Positions 8,464 through 16,821 of a stretch of 27,125 bases of DNA are shown here, piece after piece (the first letter of the stretch is position 1; the number at the start of each line of letters is the position of its first letter). The position numbers and the translations under genes were made by a program. The notes under the pieces were generated by a model. It made no database searches. It had not been told where the DNA came from and worked only from the letters and a program-made list of their open reading frames with translations. This stretch comes from a virus. The DNA is taken from IMG/VR virus record IMGVR_UViG_3300037488_000854, positions 1 through 27,125 of that record, one strand, 5' to 3'.

Positions 8464-9552
8464 CTATTGATATTTAGTCCCACCAGTATTAGGATTGTAG
8501 AGTTCAACTTTGATACCTGAGTTATTTGCTTGTGACTGACTAGCCCCTCTAGTCATATCTATATTTTTAGATTCTTTTTCAAAACTTCCTACCTGATCTG
8601 CTTTACCTTGCTCATAAAAGAACTTAGCAAATTTTTCAGGGTCGTTAGCCACAGCCAATGCTCTATGGTAATCATTTGCGTTATTCAAGTTTCCTTCTCC
8701 GTCTAAGAATTTCCCAATGAATTTTCCTAGATCAGATTGTTGTTCTTTCATTGTTGCAACATCTCCTGGTTTATAAACGATGTCTTGATTCTCTCCTATT
8801 TTAAATCCGAAACCTTCAAATTTATCAGAAAATAATTCATTCGTTTTTTGACTAAAGACGCTAGAACGCTTTTGTTGATTCTCCTGCTCTCCTAAATTAG
8901 CAGTTTTTTGTTGCAAATAAGCTATATAAGATTCTTTCTCTTCAGCTGGAATGAAACTTTCACTTGACGCAAGTGGAGCTTTATATTTTTCCTTTTGAGT
9001 TTTGAAATAGTCTTTAGCTATTGCAATTTCTTTCTTTTGTTTAATTCCCTTCATTCTAATTTCTGCGTCTGTATCAATATCTTCATCAGAAGAAAATTCA
9101 CTTAGCAAATGTTCGATGTCATCGTTATCCAGTTCTGGATTCATTTGCTTGTAATACTCAGCAAGAACTACATTCGGGTTCTCTTTTTCAAAGTCTCGAT
9201 TGACTTTCATGTAATCATCTAGTCCACGACCTGTCTCTTTTTTAAATTTATAGAAACTTGCTACATCTTCAGGAAGCTCTTCCTGATTTTGCTCTGCTTT
9301 AGTTTCAAATAAAGCTTCTAAAGAGTCAGCTTCACGACCAAACTTATTTTTAATATATTCTAACGCACTATTGTCGTCTATTTCAAGTTTTACTTCGTTT
9401 TGTGACGTATCACTAGAAGTATTATCAGCGTTATTATCGGTGGTATTGTCACCTGTGCTTGTATCAGCTGTATCATTTGTTTCCGTAGTTTCGTTTGACG
9501 TTTCCACTATGTCGTTACCAAAATCATCGACTCTTGTTACTTTGATTTCCAT
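8464..9552 (-). CDS. Scaffolding-like protein, 362 aa
   Basis: This is a highly charged, mostly helical protein with no hydrophobic core segments. Residues 15-55 are a low-complexity acidic tract of Asp, Asn, Thr and Ser. The middle (about 55-250) is rich in Glu/Lys heptad-like helices (EEFK, ENQQKRSSVFSQKTNELF), and the end contains FIGKFLDGEGNLNNANDYHR and an unstructured tail. Lying between portal and major capsid and having this composition, it is the natural scaffold candidate, which would guide capsid assembly and leave before DNA packaging. It has its own promoter at 9578-9608, so scaffold and capsid can be made in excess over portal and terminase. No protease gene is visible nearby. 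Confidence 0.65.
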   Translation of the reverse strand: MEIKVTRVDDFGNDIVETSNETTETNDTADTSTGDNTTDNNADNTSSDTSQNEVKLEIDDNSALEYIKNKFGREADSLEALFETKAEQNQEELPEDVASFYKFKKETGRGLDDYMKVNRDFEKENPNVVLAEYYKQMNPELDNDDIEHLLSEFSSDEDIDTDAEIRMKGIKQKKEIAIAKDYFKTQKEKYKAPLASSESFIPAEEKESYIAYLQQKTANLGEQENQQKRSSVFSQKTNELFSDKFEGFGFKIGENQDIVYKPGDVATMKEQQSDLGKFIGKFLDGEGNLNNANDYHRALAVANDPEKFAKFFYEQGKADQVGSFEKESKNIDMTRGASQSQANNSGIKVELYNPNTGGTKYQ

Positions 9553-9577
9553 TCTATTAGATTTAATTTAATTTTTA

Positions 9578-9608
9578 CAAATTTAGTATTAATTTTTGAA
9601 TTTTTAAA
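9578..9608 (-). promoter_or_regulatory. Promoter for scaffold and capsid genes
   Basis: Minus-strand TTTA (9608-9605), 19 bases, then TAAATTTG (9585-9578), an exact TAnnTTTG box, 25 bases upstream of ATG at 9552. It lies in the 64-base gap after the portal gene. Confidence 0.6.
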
Positions 9609-9616
9609 AAGAGAGA

Positions 9617-12049
9617 TTATCGGGGGTCAAATTCTGAGAGATTAAACGAATCAAGTGAATCTTCATTCGATTCAAAGTCAATTGGAGCAGTATTATTTTT
9701 ACGTTGATCAATCAACTTAGATTGCCTACTAGCTTCTTGATCTACTCGCTTATTTTTTGCTTCCTCTTTTTTATCATCTCTTTCAATTAATTTCTGATCG
9801 TCAGCACCTTTTAATTGCATTTGATACTCAAACTCTAATGCCATTAATTCTTTTTTAGCTTCAACTTCAGCTGCCATTTTAGCTATATCAGCTTGTGATT
9901 GAGCTTGAATTACAGCTATCTTAGTTTGTGATTGAGCTTGTAATTCTGCTTGCTTACTTTCTGCCGCTGCTTGTTGAGACTGCATATTAGCTTGCATCTG
10001 GTATTGAGCTTTCATTTGCTCCGCTTGTTCTAACTTCTTAGCTTTGTTTTTACGTTTAAGTTTAAGAAGTTCATTCGCTAACTTTAAGTTTCTTATATGT
10101 CTTAAATCAATAGCGTCTTCAAGATCGATTTGATCTCTACTTAATGCCATTTGGATATTAGCTTCCAATTGTGCTTTTTGTTCTTCGTCAGGTTCTAATT
10201 CGATGAACATTCCAAATGAATAAAGATATAGCTCTTTAATATCCTCAAGTATTGCTACATTGAATTTACCAATCTGCATTGCAAACTCTTCTTTAAAGTC
10301 TGAATGTTCAAGTATGTCAGAAATTCTTAATGAAAGTCCAACAGCTAAGTCTTTAGATATTTTAAGTCCTGCCTTTAATATATGATTAGTAGCTGTATTA
10401 CTGCTTAATGCTGCTAATTTTTGAACTCCGACTAATGCATCAGGATTTGGAGTTGATCCATCTCTAATCTCATTTACTCCGACACAATCTCTTAACATAT
10501 TTAAAAGATTCTGATAATCTCCCCAAAGAGCTGACATCTTAGACTGACCACTGTTTGAAGTAAGCTCTTGAATTGGGATTTTAGCATTGTTATATTCTCC
10601 ATCAGTAGTCTGACTTCTACCAATAACACTACCTGTTTGGAAATAAAGTTTTAACGCTTCTTCTGGTCCATATGCTGCTCCAGTTCCTAAGTCAACTTCA
10701 TTAAGTCCGTCTGCATCAATAAATACTCCGTCAGGAACTATTCTTGACTTGACTTGTTGCATTTTAATAGCTGTCAATTGAAGTTGATCTCCAATTGGAA
10801 TCATTCGTTTTGTGCTAGATTCAATAACTCCCATATACATTTGAGGAGCGTTGAATACATAACTAGGTAAAACTCTTTGAGACGCAGCTTTGGGGCGAAC
10901 CATATTTTTAAGAAGTTCCCATTTCAAAACGATATTGCTTCCTAAAACGATTGCTCCGTCATACCATACGTCGATTACATTGTCTACTCTTTCAAATAGA
11001 TCAGCATCTTCTTTTGATGGGTTGAAATTACCTTCTTTCCTTAGTATTTTAGAACCTCCATTTGCAAGTTTCTTTTTCTTGTAAACGTGTTTGCTTTCAG
11101 TCTTGTAATTGAAATAAAGTATATTTACTATTTCATCATTAAATGCTGAATCATTTACATTATTGTAAGCTGGGAAATGATTTATCCATGCTGAGCCATA
11201 CTGCTTTGCTTCTAATAATTCAGTATCTGTAAGGTTTGGATTTATTTTACGTAGCTCAGTATAATGCACTTGTTTAACTTCTCCAAAGTAAAAACCGTCA
11301 TTGAAATCACCAGCTTTAGTTTGACTCCATACGCAATCTGCCGGATCGACATACTCGACTATTGCTCCTACTGAAGTATTGAAAGAATGTTTTACCGCCC
11401 CAATGCCAATAGTCACTAAGTCATAATTTACTTTAGGTTTGATGTAATCTTTATAATTACTTCCTTCAAGTATAGAGTCAATTGCTGTTTCTTCAGCTAT
11501 TTCAATTGATGGTTTATATTTAAGTTGCATATACAACTCAAGCTCTTCATCTGTTTCTGGAATTTCGTCATGAGGAATGCTGTTAATATCTACCCCGAAT
11601 TGCTCTTTTGTTTGAGCCATAAAATCTTTTGAAGCCATATCGACTTCCACCATATCTTGAAAAAGATTCTTCTTCTCTGCTGACATAATGTCTTGAGATT
11701 CAACTTTTATCTTGTAAAGACGGTCATTCATTCCATTTGTAAGAACATCTACAAATTTTGGAATCACTTTTATAATAGACCAATCTAAATTTAAGTGAGA
11801 CATATCCCCATTGACGGCAAGTAAGTTTTTATACTGCTGAATTGATTGTTCCCCTCTTGCGTACAATCTTGTGTTGTGGAAATCGCTATATTGGTTGTAA
11901 AATTTACATCCACCACCAGTCTGTCTAAACCATTCACTTTCAATAGCTCTTCCAACCTTCAACCCGTAAGCTAGTGTTTTCTTTTCTTCGTCAGTTGCGA
12001 ATTGATCAGGAAATGATAAATTCTTTATATCGATAATTGGTTTCTCCAT
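9617..12049 (-). CDS. Portal protein, 810 aa
   Basis: The portal forms the dodecameric DNA gate at the head vertex. I recognise the N-terminal signature ARGEQSIQQYKNLLAVNGD (64-82) followed by LNLDWSIIKVIPKFVDVL (86-103) and NGMNDR as that of large portals from crAss-like and related phages. The central part has SNYKDYIKPKVNYDLVTIGI and VEYVDPADCVW, the usual stem/wing region. The last 150 or so residues are a long Gln/Ala/Lys coiled coil (about 650-790, with AAESKQAELQAQSQTKIAVI), much longer than in small portals and likely reaching into the head. Its start overlaps the terminase stop as TAATG, so it is coupled to the upstream gene. Confidence 0.85.
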   Translation of the reverse strand: MEKPIIDIKNLSFPDQFATDEEKKTLAYGLKVGRAIESEWFRQTGGGCKFYNQYSDFHNTRLYARGEQSIQQYKNLLAVNGDMSHLNLDWSIIKVIPKFVDVLTNGMNDRLYKIKVESQDIMSAEKKNLFQDMVEVDMASKDFMAQTKEQFGVDINSIPHDEIPETDEELELYMQLKYKPSIEIAEETAIDSILEGSNYKDYIKPKVNYDLVTIGIGAVKHSFNTSVGAIVEYVDPADCVWSQTKAGDFNDGFYFGEVKQVHYTELRKINPNLTDTELLEAKQYGSAWINHFPAYNNVNDSAFNDEIVNILYFNYKTESKHVYKKKKLANGGSKILRKEGNFNPSKEDADLFERVDNVIDVWYDGAIVLGSNIVLKWELLKNMVRPKAASQRVLPSYVFNAPQMYMGVIESSTKRMIPIGDQLQLTAIKMQQVKSRIVPDGVFIDADGLNEVDLGTGAAYGPEEALKLYFQTGSVIGRSQTTDGEYNNAKIPIQELTSNSGQSKMSALWGDYQNLLNMLRDCVGVNEIRDGSTPNPDALVGVQKLAALSSNTATNHILKAGLKISKDLAVGLSLRISDILEHSDFKEEFAMQIGKFNVAILEDIKELYLYSFGMFIELEPDEEQKAQLEANIQMALSRDQIDLEDAIDLRHIRNLKLANELLKLKRKNKAKKLEQAEQMKAQYQMQANMQSQQAAAESKQAELQAQSQTKIAVIQAQSQADIAKMAAEVEAKKELMALEFEYQMQLKGADDQKLIERDDKKEEAKNKRVDQEASRQSKLIDQRKNNTAPIDFESNEDSLDSFNLSEFDPR

Positions 12050-14280
12050 TATTTATTCAATTGACTGCTGTTTCCATCATTGTTGTATCTTGCAAATTTA
12101 ATAATATTTTTCGGTTTTTTTACTTCACTAGCAACAATATGTTTTCTAGTAGCCATAATGGCTAATCCAGAGCTGATTGATGCGTCATATTTGGTCCTAT
12201 TATTTATATCAAATGCAGCCCAATCTTCTAGTGTTCTATTGAAAAACATATCCCCCATACTGCCTGCTTCTCTATAGTGACCCACCTCGTCAATACCTAC
12301 AAACTCATGTACGAATGATTCGATAGATGATGCGTGAGCTTGCTTCATGTCTTCAGAACTATTTGGAACTCCGCCAATTTCTCTTTCAGAGACAGATAAG
12401 TCAGTGAATTTTTTATCAGGTCTGTTCATAGCGAATTTTCTATATCCTCTATTTTTAAAGTGATAAAGTAAACGAGCCTTATTATTTTCAGCAAGCATTG
12501 GCATACCGTAAAACACACAAGCCATCAAAACTTCTTCAAACATTATATCAGCAGTTAACGGTCTATGCACATACTCAAGGAAAAACTGTCCTACAGGTGC
12601 GTTACTCATGTGCCACTTAGTTCTACCGTGTAAAGCTCCCTTTGATCCGCCACCTCCAACAACTCCTGAAATATCATAAGAGTCACATCCAAATGCTCCA
12701 ATATGCTCATTACCTGGATGCCATTGACCATTTACATTTACCTTATTATTTCTCATCTCTATCGGAGGAAGCCACGAAACTAAGAACGGTCCGTTTTTAT
12801 CTGGAGTCCATACAACCTCTGAATCTAATACCCCGTCTTTCCAATGGAAGTATCCCTTTGTAAGAAATTTTTCTTTAACTAAGGAGTCATTGTAATCTAT
12901 TTGTGCGTATATCTTTGTTAAATCAAATAAAGACTGCTTTGCTTCATCTCTGAATGCGTGAGATGTTGTCCTTGGATACTGTCTGTAATGCTCATTTTGA
13001 TCATCTGCATCACCTTTTTTAGCTTCAAGTTCATTGTTCCAATAAGTAATAGCTCCAGTATCTATCATCTCACCATCAATGCCTTCTATCGGGACTCTAG
13101 GATCTTCAATTACTGCATGACCAAATCTATCGATACACCCTTCAAAGTTATGCTCCATTGGGATAAAAAGTGAATATAACCCACTCTTAGTTTGTCCGTT
13201 CTTACTTCTTTTTCTTGGATCTGAATCTAAATACATTTGCTTGTAGTTAGCTCCTCCTTTTGCTAATGCATTAAGTGTTGATCCCATCATACATTTACCA
13301 ATAATTTTTAAACCTAACCTAAGGCAAGTTTTTCTTACTCTCCAACCATTAAGAATGTTGAATGGTTTTTCTAATTTTCCAGACTCATCCTCTATAAGTA
13401 ATTTTAATTTCTCCCCATCATAGGCGTTGTCCGATGTGTTAGACCAGTCAATTGATGTATTAAGACCTTCCTCTTCATCAATTGAATCTAATACCATATT
13501 CTTTTTAGTAATTTTTGAAGATGGTATTCTAAATGCTAGTTCAGTTTTAGGATTCGTAGTACCATCTCTAATTGGAGCGAAGAAAAATGGATAGTTATTC
13601 ATAATTGGAACAACTTTGTCAGTAAACATTATTTTGGCATCACCCCCAGTTTTTGAACATATTCCAATTCTTGAATCTGATAATGAACTACCTATATTAT
13701 TTACTTCAGAAGATGCCATATAAGAGAATCCAGAACGTCTATTCTTAACGTAGCATAATCCATAACATCTATTGTCAGCTTTACATGCTTCCCAATAAAT
13801 AAAAAAAATACGATTTGAATCACGAAAATCAGGAAGTCCAATATCGATTTTAGACCATTGAAGGTACATGTAGTGAGACCCAGTAAGGTAGGTGGCTTCT
13901 CCTTTGTTATTAAAGAAATGACCAAACTCTCTGTTGCGGTATTCCTCTTCTATAAACGGAACGTATTTATGTTTAAAAGCATTATCCATTCGTTCCCAGT
14001 CGAATATCTTCTTTAATCTGGAAAGTTCTTTAGGGTATTCTTTAGGTTTCCAATAGGCTAGTTCGTCCTTTAGTTTTAATCCGCTAGGAGCTTCAGGAAG
14101 TCCGATATGTAATCCTTCTATTTCATAAATATCTCCAACTGTTCCATCTTTTGAAATAACTATAAGGTCACACTCAGCATCATACCCGTACTTCCATTGC
14201 TTTTTCTTATTACGTAAATTCATCTTTGACCGATCTACGTAATCATAAGCTACTCGATATAATGCGTTATCTTTAGACAT
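12049..14280 (-). CDS. terL: Terminase large subunit, 743 aa
   Basis: This is the packaging motor ATPase and nuclease. The ATPase part shows a Walker A-like segment VKNRRSGFSYMAS (178-190), which lacks the classic GKT/S, a Walker B segment KLLIEDESGK (293-302) and a motif III segment GKCMMGSTLN (328-337). The RNase H-like nuclease part shows GCDSYDISGV (531-540, D533 or D536 candidate), an acidic patch around E598 and KYDASISSGLA (697-707, D699). The frame is open upstream to 14382, but I chose ATG at 14280 because the extra 34 residues are read out of the preceding gene, while MSKDNALYR overlaps that gene's stop by 8 bases, like the other junctions here. Its stop overlaps portal's ATG. Confidence 0.9.
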   Translation of the reverse strand: MSKDNALYRVAYDYVDRSKMNLRNKKKQWKYGYDAECDLIVISKDGTVGDIYEIEGLHIGLPEAPSGLKLKDELAYWKPKEYPKELSRLKKIFDWERMDNAFKHKYVPFIEEEYRNREFGHFFNNKGEATYLTGSHYMYLQWSKIDIGLPDFRDSNRIFFIYWEACKADNRCYGLCYVKNRRSGFSYMASSEVNNIGSSLSDSRIGICSKTGGDAKIMFTDKVVPIMNNYPFFFAPIRDGTTNPKTELAFRIPSSKITKKNMVLDSIDEEEGLNTSIDWSNTSDNAYDGEKLKLLIEDESGKLEKPFNILNGWRVRKTCLRLGLKIIGKCMMGSTLNALAKGGANYKQMYLDSDPRKRSKNGQTKSGLYSLFIPMEHNFEGCIDRFGHAVIEDPRVPIEGIDGEMIDTGAITYWNNELEAKKGDADDQNEHYRQYPRTTSHAFRDEAKQSLFDLTKIYAQIDYNDSLVKEKFLTKGYFHWKDGVLDSEVVWTPDKNGPFLVSWLPPIEMRNNKVNVNGQWHPGNEHIGAFGCDSYDISGVVGGGGSKGALHGRTKWHMSNAPVGQFFLEYVHRPLTADIMFEEVLMACVFYGMPMLAENNKARLLYHFKNRGYRKFAMNRPDKKFTDLSVSEREIGGVPNSSEDMKQAHASSIESFVHEFVGIDEVGHYREAGSMGDMFFNRTLEDWAAFDINNRTKYDASISSGLAIMATRKHIVASEVKKPKNIIKFARYNNDGNSSQLNK

Positions 14281-14563
14281 TTTTCTTAGCGTTTGATTCA
14301 GCAAATCTTCCTGATGGAATTTCTTTTCCTTTATGCAGTTCAGCTTCTTCAGCTTTATCTTTCTCATTAGAAATTTTATCAAGCATCTCGATAGCGTCTA
14401 TAAAAGCCAACTTTTTTGCTTGTGCTGCATTCTTCATTTTCTCAGCTGAAATATCAGATCTATTAACTAGGATTGGTGCTTCAAGTATTTTTATTAATTC
14501 ATCCACTCCCTTTTCAGCAGCAGCGATTAATCTAGCTCGTTTTACTTTTAAATCTTCAGACAT
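14273..14563 (-). CDS. Small helical protein, possible small terminase, 96 aa
   Basis: A highly charged, almost wholly alpha-helical protein (KVKRARLIAAAEKGVDELIK, then ISAEKMKNAAQAKKLAFIDA and KISNEKDKAEEAELHKGKE). It lies directly before the large terminase, overlapping it by 8 bases and the upstream gene by 16 bases. Position and size suit a small terminase subunit, which would bind phage DNA and recruit the motor. I see no helix-turn-helix that I can defend, so this is an inference from place. A head-assembly or DNA-binding helper is the alternative. Confidence 0.4.
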   Translation of the reverse strand: MSEDLKVKRARLIAAAEKGVDELIKILEAPILVNRSDISAEKMKNAAQAKKLAFIDAIEMLDKISNEKDKAEEAELHKGKEIPSGRFAESNAKKNV

Positions 14564-15114
14564 AAATTTCTAATATTCATTCTAAATAATCTTCTTTTAT
14601 CTATAAAAAATTCATACTCCATCTCAGGTTGAAATGAAATTGAATCTCCTTTTTTTATTTTTCCATCCTTGGATTCAGGAATATATTCTACCGTTCCCCA
14701 AAGTTCTTCATCAACTCCTAAAGTCATGAATTGTTTTTGCTGTTTCTCAATTGGAGAAATAAAACAATACGGAAATGGAGCTTCCCAATCTGTAGCTTCA
14801 GGCTTCTTATATAGGTAAAATTGCTCTGAGTCAATCAGATAGATATTATCTTTATATTTTGACCAGGAGCTACGTTCTTCACCTTGCATACCGTAATATA
14901 TTCTAAAGACGTTATGATGAACTACAAGTACATCTCCTTTTGAAATTGGACCATCGTAATACATCGGGACTTCAAGTACGGTAGCAAATCTATTGACTGC
15001 TTTATGATCTTCAATCGAAGAGCTAGTCACTAATTTTTTATCTCCGAACTTGATTACGTTGTCATATCTGACATCATTAAGAGGAGATACTATAAAATAA
15101 TATGGTGATACCAT
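14548..15114 (-). CDS. Tandem GroES-like fold protein, 188 aa
   Basis: Two co-chaperonin-like units can be seen. The first (about 4-104) has NRFATVLEVPMYY (41-53) and ISKGDVLVVHHNVF (57-70), matching the GroES 'RGEVLAVG ... VKVGDxVxF' pattern. The second (about 115-188) has WGTVEYIPE (139-147), KIKKGDSISFQPEMEYEF (152-169) and a closing IDKRRLFRMNIRNLCLKI (171-188), matching the GroES C-terminal 'iDgeeylimrexDilAki' strands. Phage proteins of this second type are known as GroES-like. No clear mobile-loop triplet is seen in either unit. Its place, two genes before terminase, suggests a role in folding or building head or packaging proteins; it could also be a structural protein that has kept only the fold. 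Confidence 0.6.
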   Translation of the reverse strand: MVSPYYFIVSPLNDVRYDNVIKFGDKKLVTSSSIEDHKAVNRFATVLEVPMYYDGPISKGDVLVVHHNVFRIYYGMQGEERSSWSKYKDNIYLIDSEQFYLYKKPEATDWEAPFPYCFISPIEKQQKQFMTLGVDEELWGTVEYIPESKDGKIKKGDSISFQPEMEYEFFIDKRRLFRMNIRNLCLKI

Positions 15115-15329
15115 TAAATATCTATTGAATGTTCAACACTAACTGGCATTGTTTTAGAAATTGTTTTCCATCTGACAACTGCTTCGTTTTTTAGAATCCA
15201 AATATCATATCCTTCTTTACTCTTAAGTATTTCACTTACTGAGAAAGTTTGATCCATTACATTTTGACCAACTACATAATGCATTTGCTTGAATGGGTCT
15301 GAACCTACGGATAGTTTTCTGATACTCAT
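15114..15329 (-). CDS. Conserved small phage protein with HYVVGQ motif, 71 aa
   Basis: A small beta-rich protein: IRKLSVGSDPFKQMHYVVGQ (3-22), then YDIWILKNEAVVRWKTISK (41-59) and an NMP-like ending (KTMPVSVEHSIDI). I recall the 'MHYVVGQ' and 'VVxWK' features from short conserved phage proteins found near packaging genes; no function is established. It overlaps its upstream neighbour by 4 bases (ATGA) and its downstream one by TAATG. Confidence 0.55.
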   Translation of the reverse strand: MSIRKLSVGSDPFKQMHYVVGQNVMDQTFSVSEILKSKEGYDIWILKNEAVVRWKTISKTMPVSVEHSIDI

Positions 15330-15565
15330 GATAGTTGTCCGGTGGTAAGATTAACTTTTCCTTCTCCATACTTTTCTTTGACTTTATCCATTAATTCTTG
15401 GACTTCGTGCTCATGTTCTGAAAAGTTAGATAGTGCCATTTGCCTGCGAGTTTTTAATTTCTCTTCTGCAATAGTTACTGATGCTATCTCTAATTTTGAG
15501 TTGTAGTATAGTTCGTGAGCTTTCGATAGTTCGATCAGTTCTTCTGCTGTTACTTTTTTTGACAT
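15326..15565 (-). CDS. Small coiled-coil phage protein, 79 aa
   Basis: Helical and charged over most of its length (EELIELSKAHELYYNSKLEI, then EEKLKTRRQMALSNFSEHEH) with a 'KEKYGEGKVNLTTGQLS' ending that I recognise as common in small phage proteins near head genes. It is the first gene of the packaging operon and has the best promoter of the window just upstream (15588-15619). Function unknown. Confidence 0.55.
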   Translation of the reverse strand: MSKKVTAEELIELSKAHELYYNSKLEIASVTIAEEKLKTRRQMALSNFSEHEHEVQELMDKVKEKYGEGKVNLTTGQLS

Positions 15566-15587
15566 TTTAATTAAATTTGAATTTTAA

Positions 15588-15619
15588 CAAATATACAACT
15601 TAGTTTATATAAAAACAAA
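15588..15619 (-). promoter_or_regulatory. Promoter of the packaging operon
   Basis: Minus-strand TTTG (15619-15616), 20 bases, then TATATTTG (15595-15588): both boxes exact. ATG follows at 15565. The -33 TTTG lies in the T-rich tail of the preceding terminator. Confidence 0.8.
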
Positions 15620-15642
15620 AAGCCGACAATAATGCCAGCTTT
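15611..15642 (-). terminator. Terminator at the end of the lysis region
   Basis: On the minus strand AAAGCTGGC (15642-15634), loop ATTATT, then GTCGGCTTT (15627-15619): nine RNA pairs, two of them G-U, followed by TTGTTTTT. It lies 23 bases past the stop of the 156-aa gene. Confidence 0.75.
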
Positions 15643-15664
15643 AATGTTAATGCAAATATAGTAA

Positions 15665-16135
15665 TTAAATTACATTAATTATCTTTATCCATGTGTTTGT
15701 TAATAATCCATTTGTAGCTGTAGCTATCAATGTCCCAGCACTTACACTAGCTAGTGTAGTAGCTATTCTAATTGTATTGTTGTCTATTTTTAATAAAGTA
15801 ACTTCAATAAATCTATCTCCAGATCCATTAGATCCTACAATAAGAACTGGAATTCCTGTAAAAGCTGACGCTCCAACTGCTTGGTACGCTCCATTCCCAA
15901 TATATGACCAAGTAAGTGCTCCCATTGGATTTAATCCTAATGTTGTAACTATTGGTGCGTTAGTAGATGTCTGGGTTATTATTGCGTTATAATATACTTC
16001 AACACCTGATGAAGCATCTAAATTTAATATATCTAAAGTAGTGATATTTTTTGTTTTTCCAGTAACTCCGTCAGAGCATATTATCTTATCAGTAAGTTTT
16101 GCAGCTGGTGAAGTTGCGTAATTTTTTATTTGCAT
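15665..16135 (-). CDS. Small fibre-like virion protein, 156 aa
   Basis: The N-terminus (MQIKNYATSPAAKLTDKIIC, 1-20) followed by GVTGKTKNITTLDILNLD resembles the start of phage fibre proteins of the type '...dkligtd..gktknfTladI'. The remainder is small-residue and beta-rich (TLGLNPMGALTWSYIGNGAY; TTLASVSAGTLIATATNG), as in trimeric fibre tips. It is the last gene before the terminator and follows the lysis enzyme by three bases. It may be a minor fibre or adhesin tip; function is inferred from style only. Confidence 0.45.
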   Translation of the reverse strand: MQIKNYATSPAAKLTDKIICSDGVTGKTKNITTLDILNLDASSGVEVYYNAIITQTSTNAPIVTTLGLNPMGALTWSYIGNGAYQAVGASAFTGIPVLIVGSNGSGDRFIEVTLLKIDNNTIRIATTLASVSAGTLIATATNGLLTNTWIKIINVI

Positions 16136-16138
16136 AAT

Positions 16139-16717
16139 TTAAAAGCTTTTTAAGATAATTACTGTTAACGGTCTCTTATTCATGAATTTCATCCAAGCGT
16201 CAAATTGTTTTAATACATTGCGAACCAGGCAAGCTAATGACCAGTCGTTTATAAACGTAGAATTAACTCCTGCATGATGACAATTTGCTCCAATTATATT
16301 ATTATGAATAGTACCTATTTCTTCAGCTTTGTCGTTTAGATTATTGTCTCTATAGTATGGGTAAGGTTTGTTCTGAGTGTAAGCTGGGTATTTGCCTTTA
16401 TGTAAGCCATATTTGTGAGAATCATAAACTACTATATCTGACTTTAATACACCGCAACCTTCAGAATTATATTTCTTAAATTCTTTCAATCCAGTTAATC
16501 CTGCATTTGACGTTCCGGTGCAAACCATTATAAATTTAGGTTTTATACCATTTGAAGTGCATTCAAATGTATAAACCTTATCATCAAATACATTTGGATT
16601 ATCGGATATGTTTCTTATCCAAATATCATATACGCCAATTTTCCATCCTGTAAATGTAGGTAGGCTTTCAACATGCTCTAGTATTTCTTTATTTGTATAA
16701 TTTCTTAATAATATCAT
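16139..16717 (-). CDS. Peptidoglycan-active lysis protein, WSxxC family, 192 aa
   Basis: I recognise the layout of a phage lysin-like family: a GLHKGKYPAYTQNKPYPYYR segment (104-123) followed by DNNLND, then IIGANCHHAGVNST (141-154) and NDWSLACLVRN (157-167). In the usual family members this last part reads 'His-x..G-x-WSAGCQ', thought to carry the nucleophilic Cys as in L,D-transpeptidase-like folds. Here the Ser-Ala-Gly-Cys is Ser-Leu-Ala-Cys; the Cys (C163) and the His pair (H147, H148) are kept. No signal peptide or membrane segment is seen, so a holin is needed, and small membrane proteins lie just upstream. Start overlaps the stop of the 34-aa gene (TAATG). The chemistry is not established. 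Confidence 0.6.
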   Translation of the reverse strand: MILLRNYTNKEILEHVESLPTFTGWKIGVYDIWIRNISDNPNVFDDKVYTFECTSNGIKPKFIMVCTGTSNAGLTGLKEFKKYNSEGCGVLKSDIVVYDSHKYGLHKGKYPAYTQNKPYPYYRDNNLNDKAEEIGTIHNNIIGANCHHAGVNSTFINDWSLACLVRNVLKQFDAWMKFMNKRPLTVIILKSF

Positions 16718-16821
16718 TATGAAAAATTTTGTCTATTGTTTATATCGTCGTCTATTTTTTTAAGTATTATAACAATTAATCCTACGATTATAATACTTAA
16801 CAAGGCAAATAACGAACTCAT
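16717..16821 (-). CDS. 34-aa single-span membrane protein
   Basis: MSSLFALLSIIIVGLIVIIL forms one membrane helix (about 3-20), followed by a charged cytoplasmic-type tail (KKIDDDINNRQNFS). The gene is too short for usual cut-offs, but its ATG overlaps the stop of the 66-aa gene (ATGA) and its stop overlaps the start of the lysin (TAATG), so both ends fit the coupled operon exactly. A helper holin or spanin-like role is possible. Confidence 0.65.
   Translation of the reverse strand: MSSLFALLSIIIVGLIVIILKKIDDDINNRQNFS

Noticed and set aside
9617-9990. Possible separate gene encoding the Gln/Ala-rich coiled coil at the end of portal
   Set aside because: It is continuous and in frame with the portal; long C-terminal coiled coils occur in large portals of this type.
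14281-14382. Upstream extension of the terminase frame to ATG 14382 (34 extra residues)
   Set aside because: The extra part is Lys-rich out-of-frame reading of the preceding gene; the ATG at 14280 gives the short overlap seen at other junctions.
15653-15660. Leftward TATATTTG just after the 156-aa gene
   Set aside because: It would start a transcript of about 30 bases that ends at the next terminator, and no -33 box is present; not called as a promoter, though its 15-base match to 25864 is listed as a finding.
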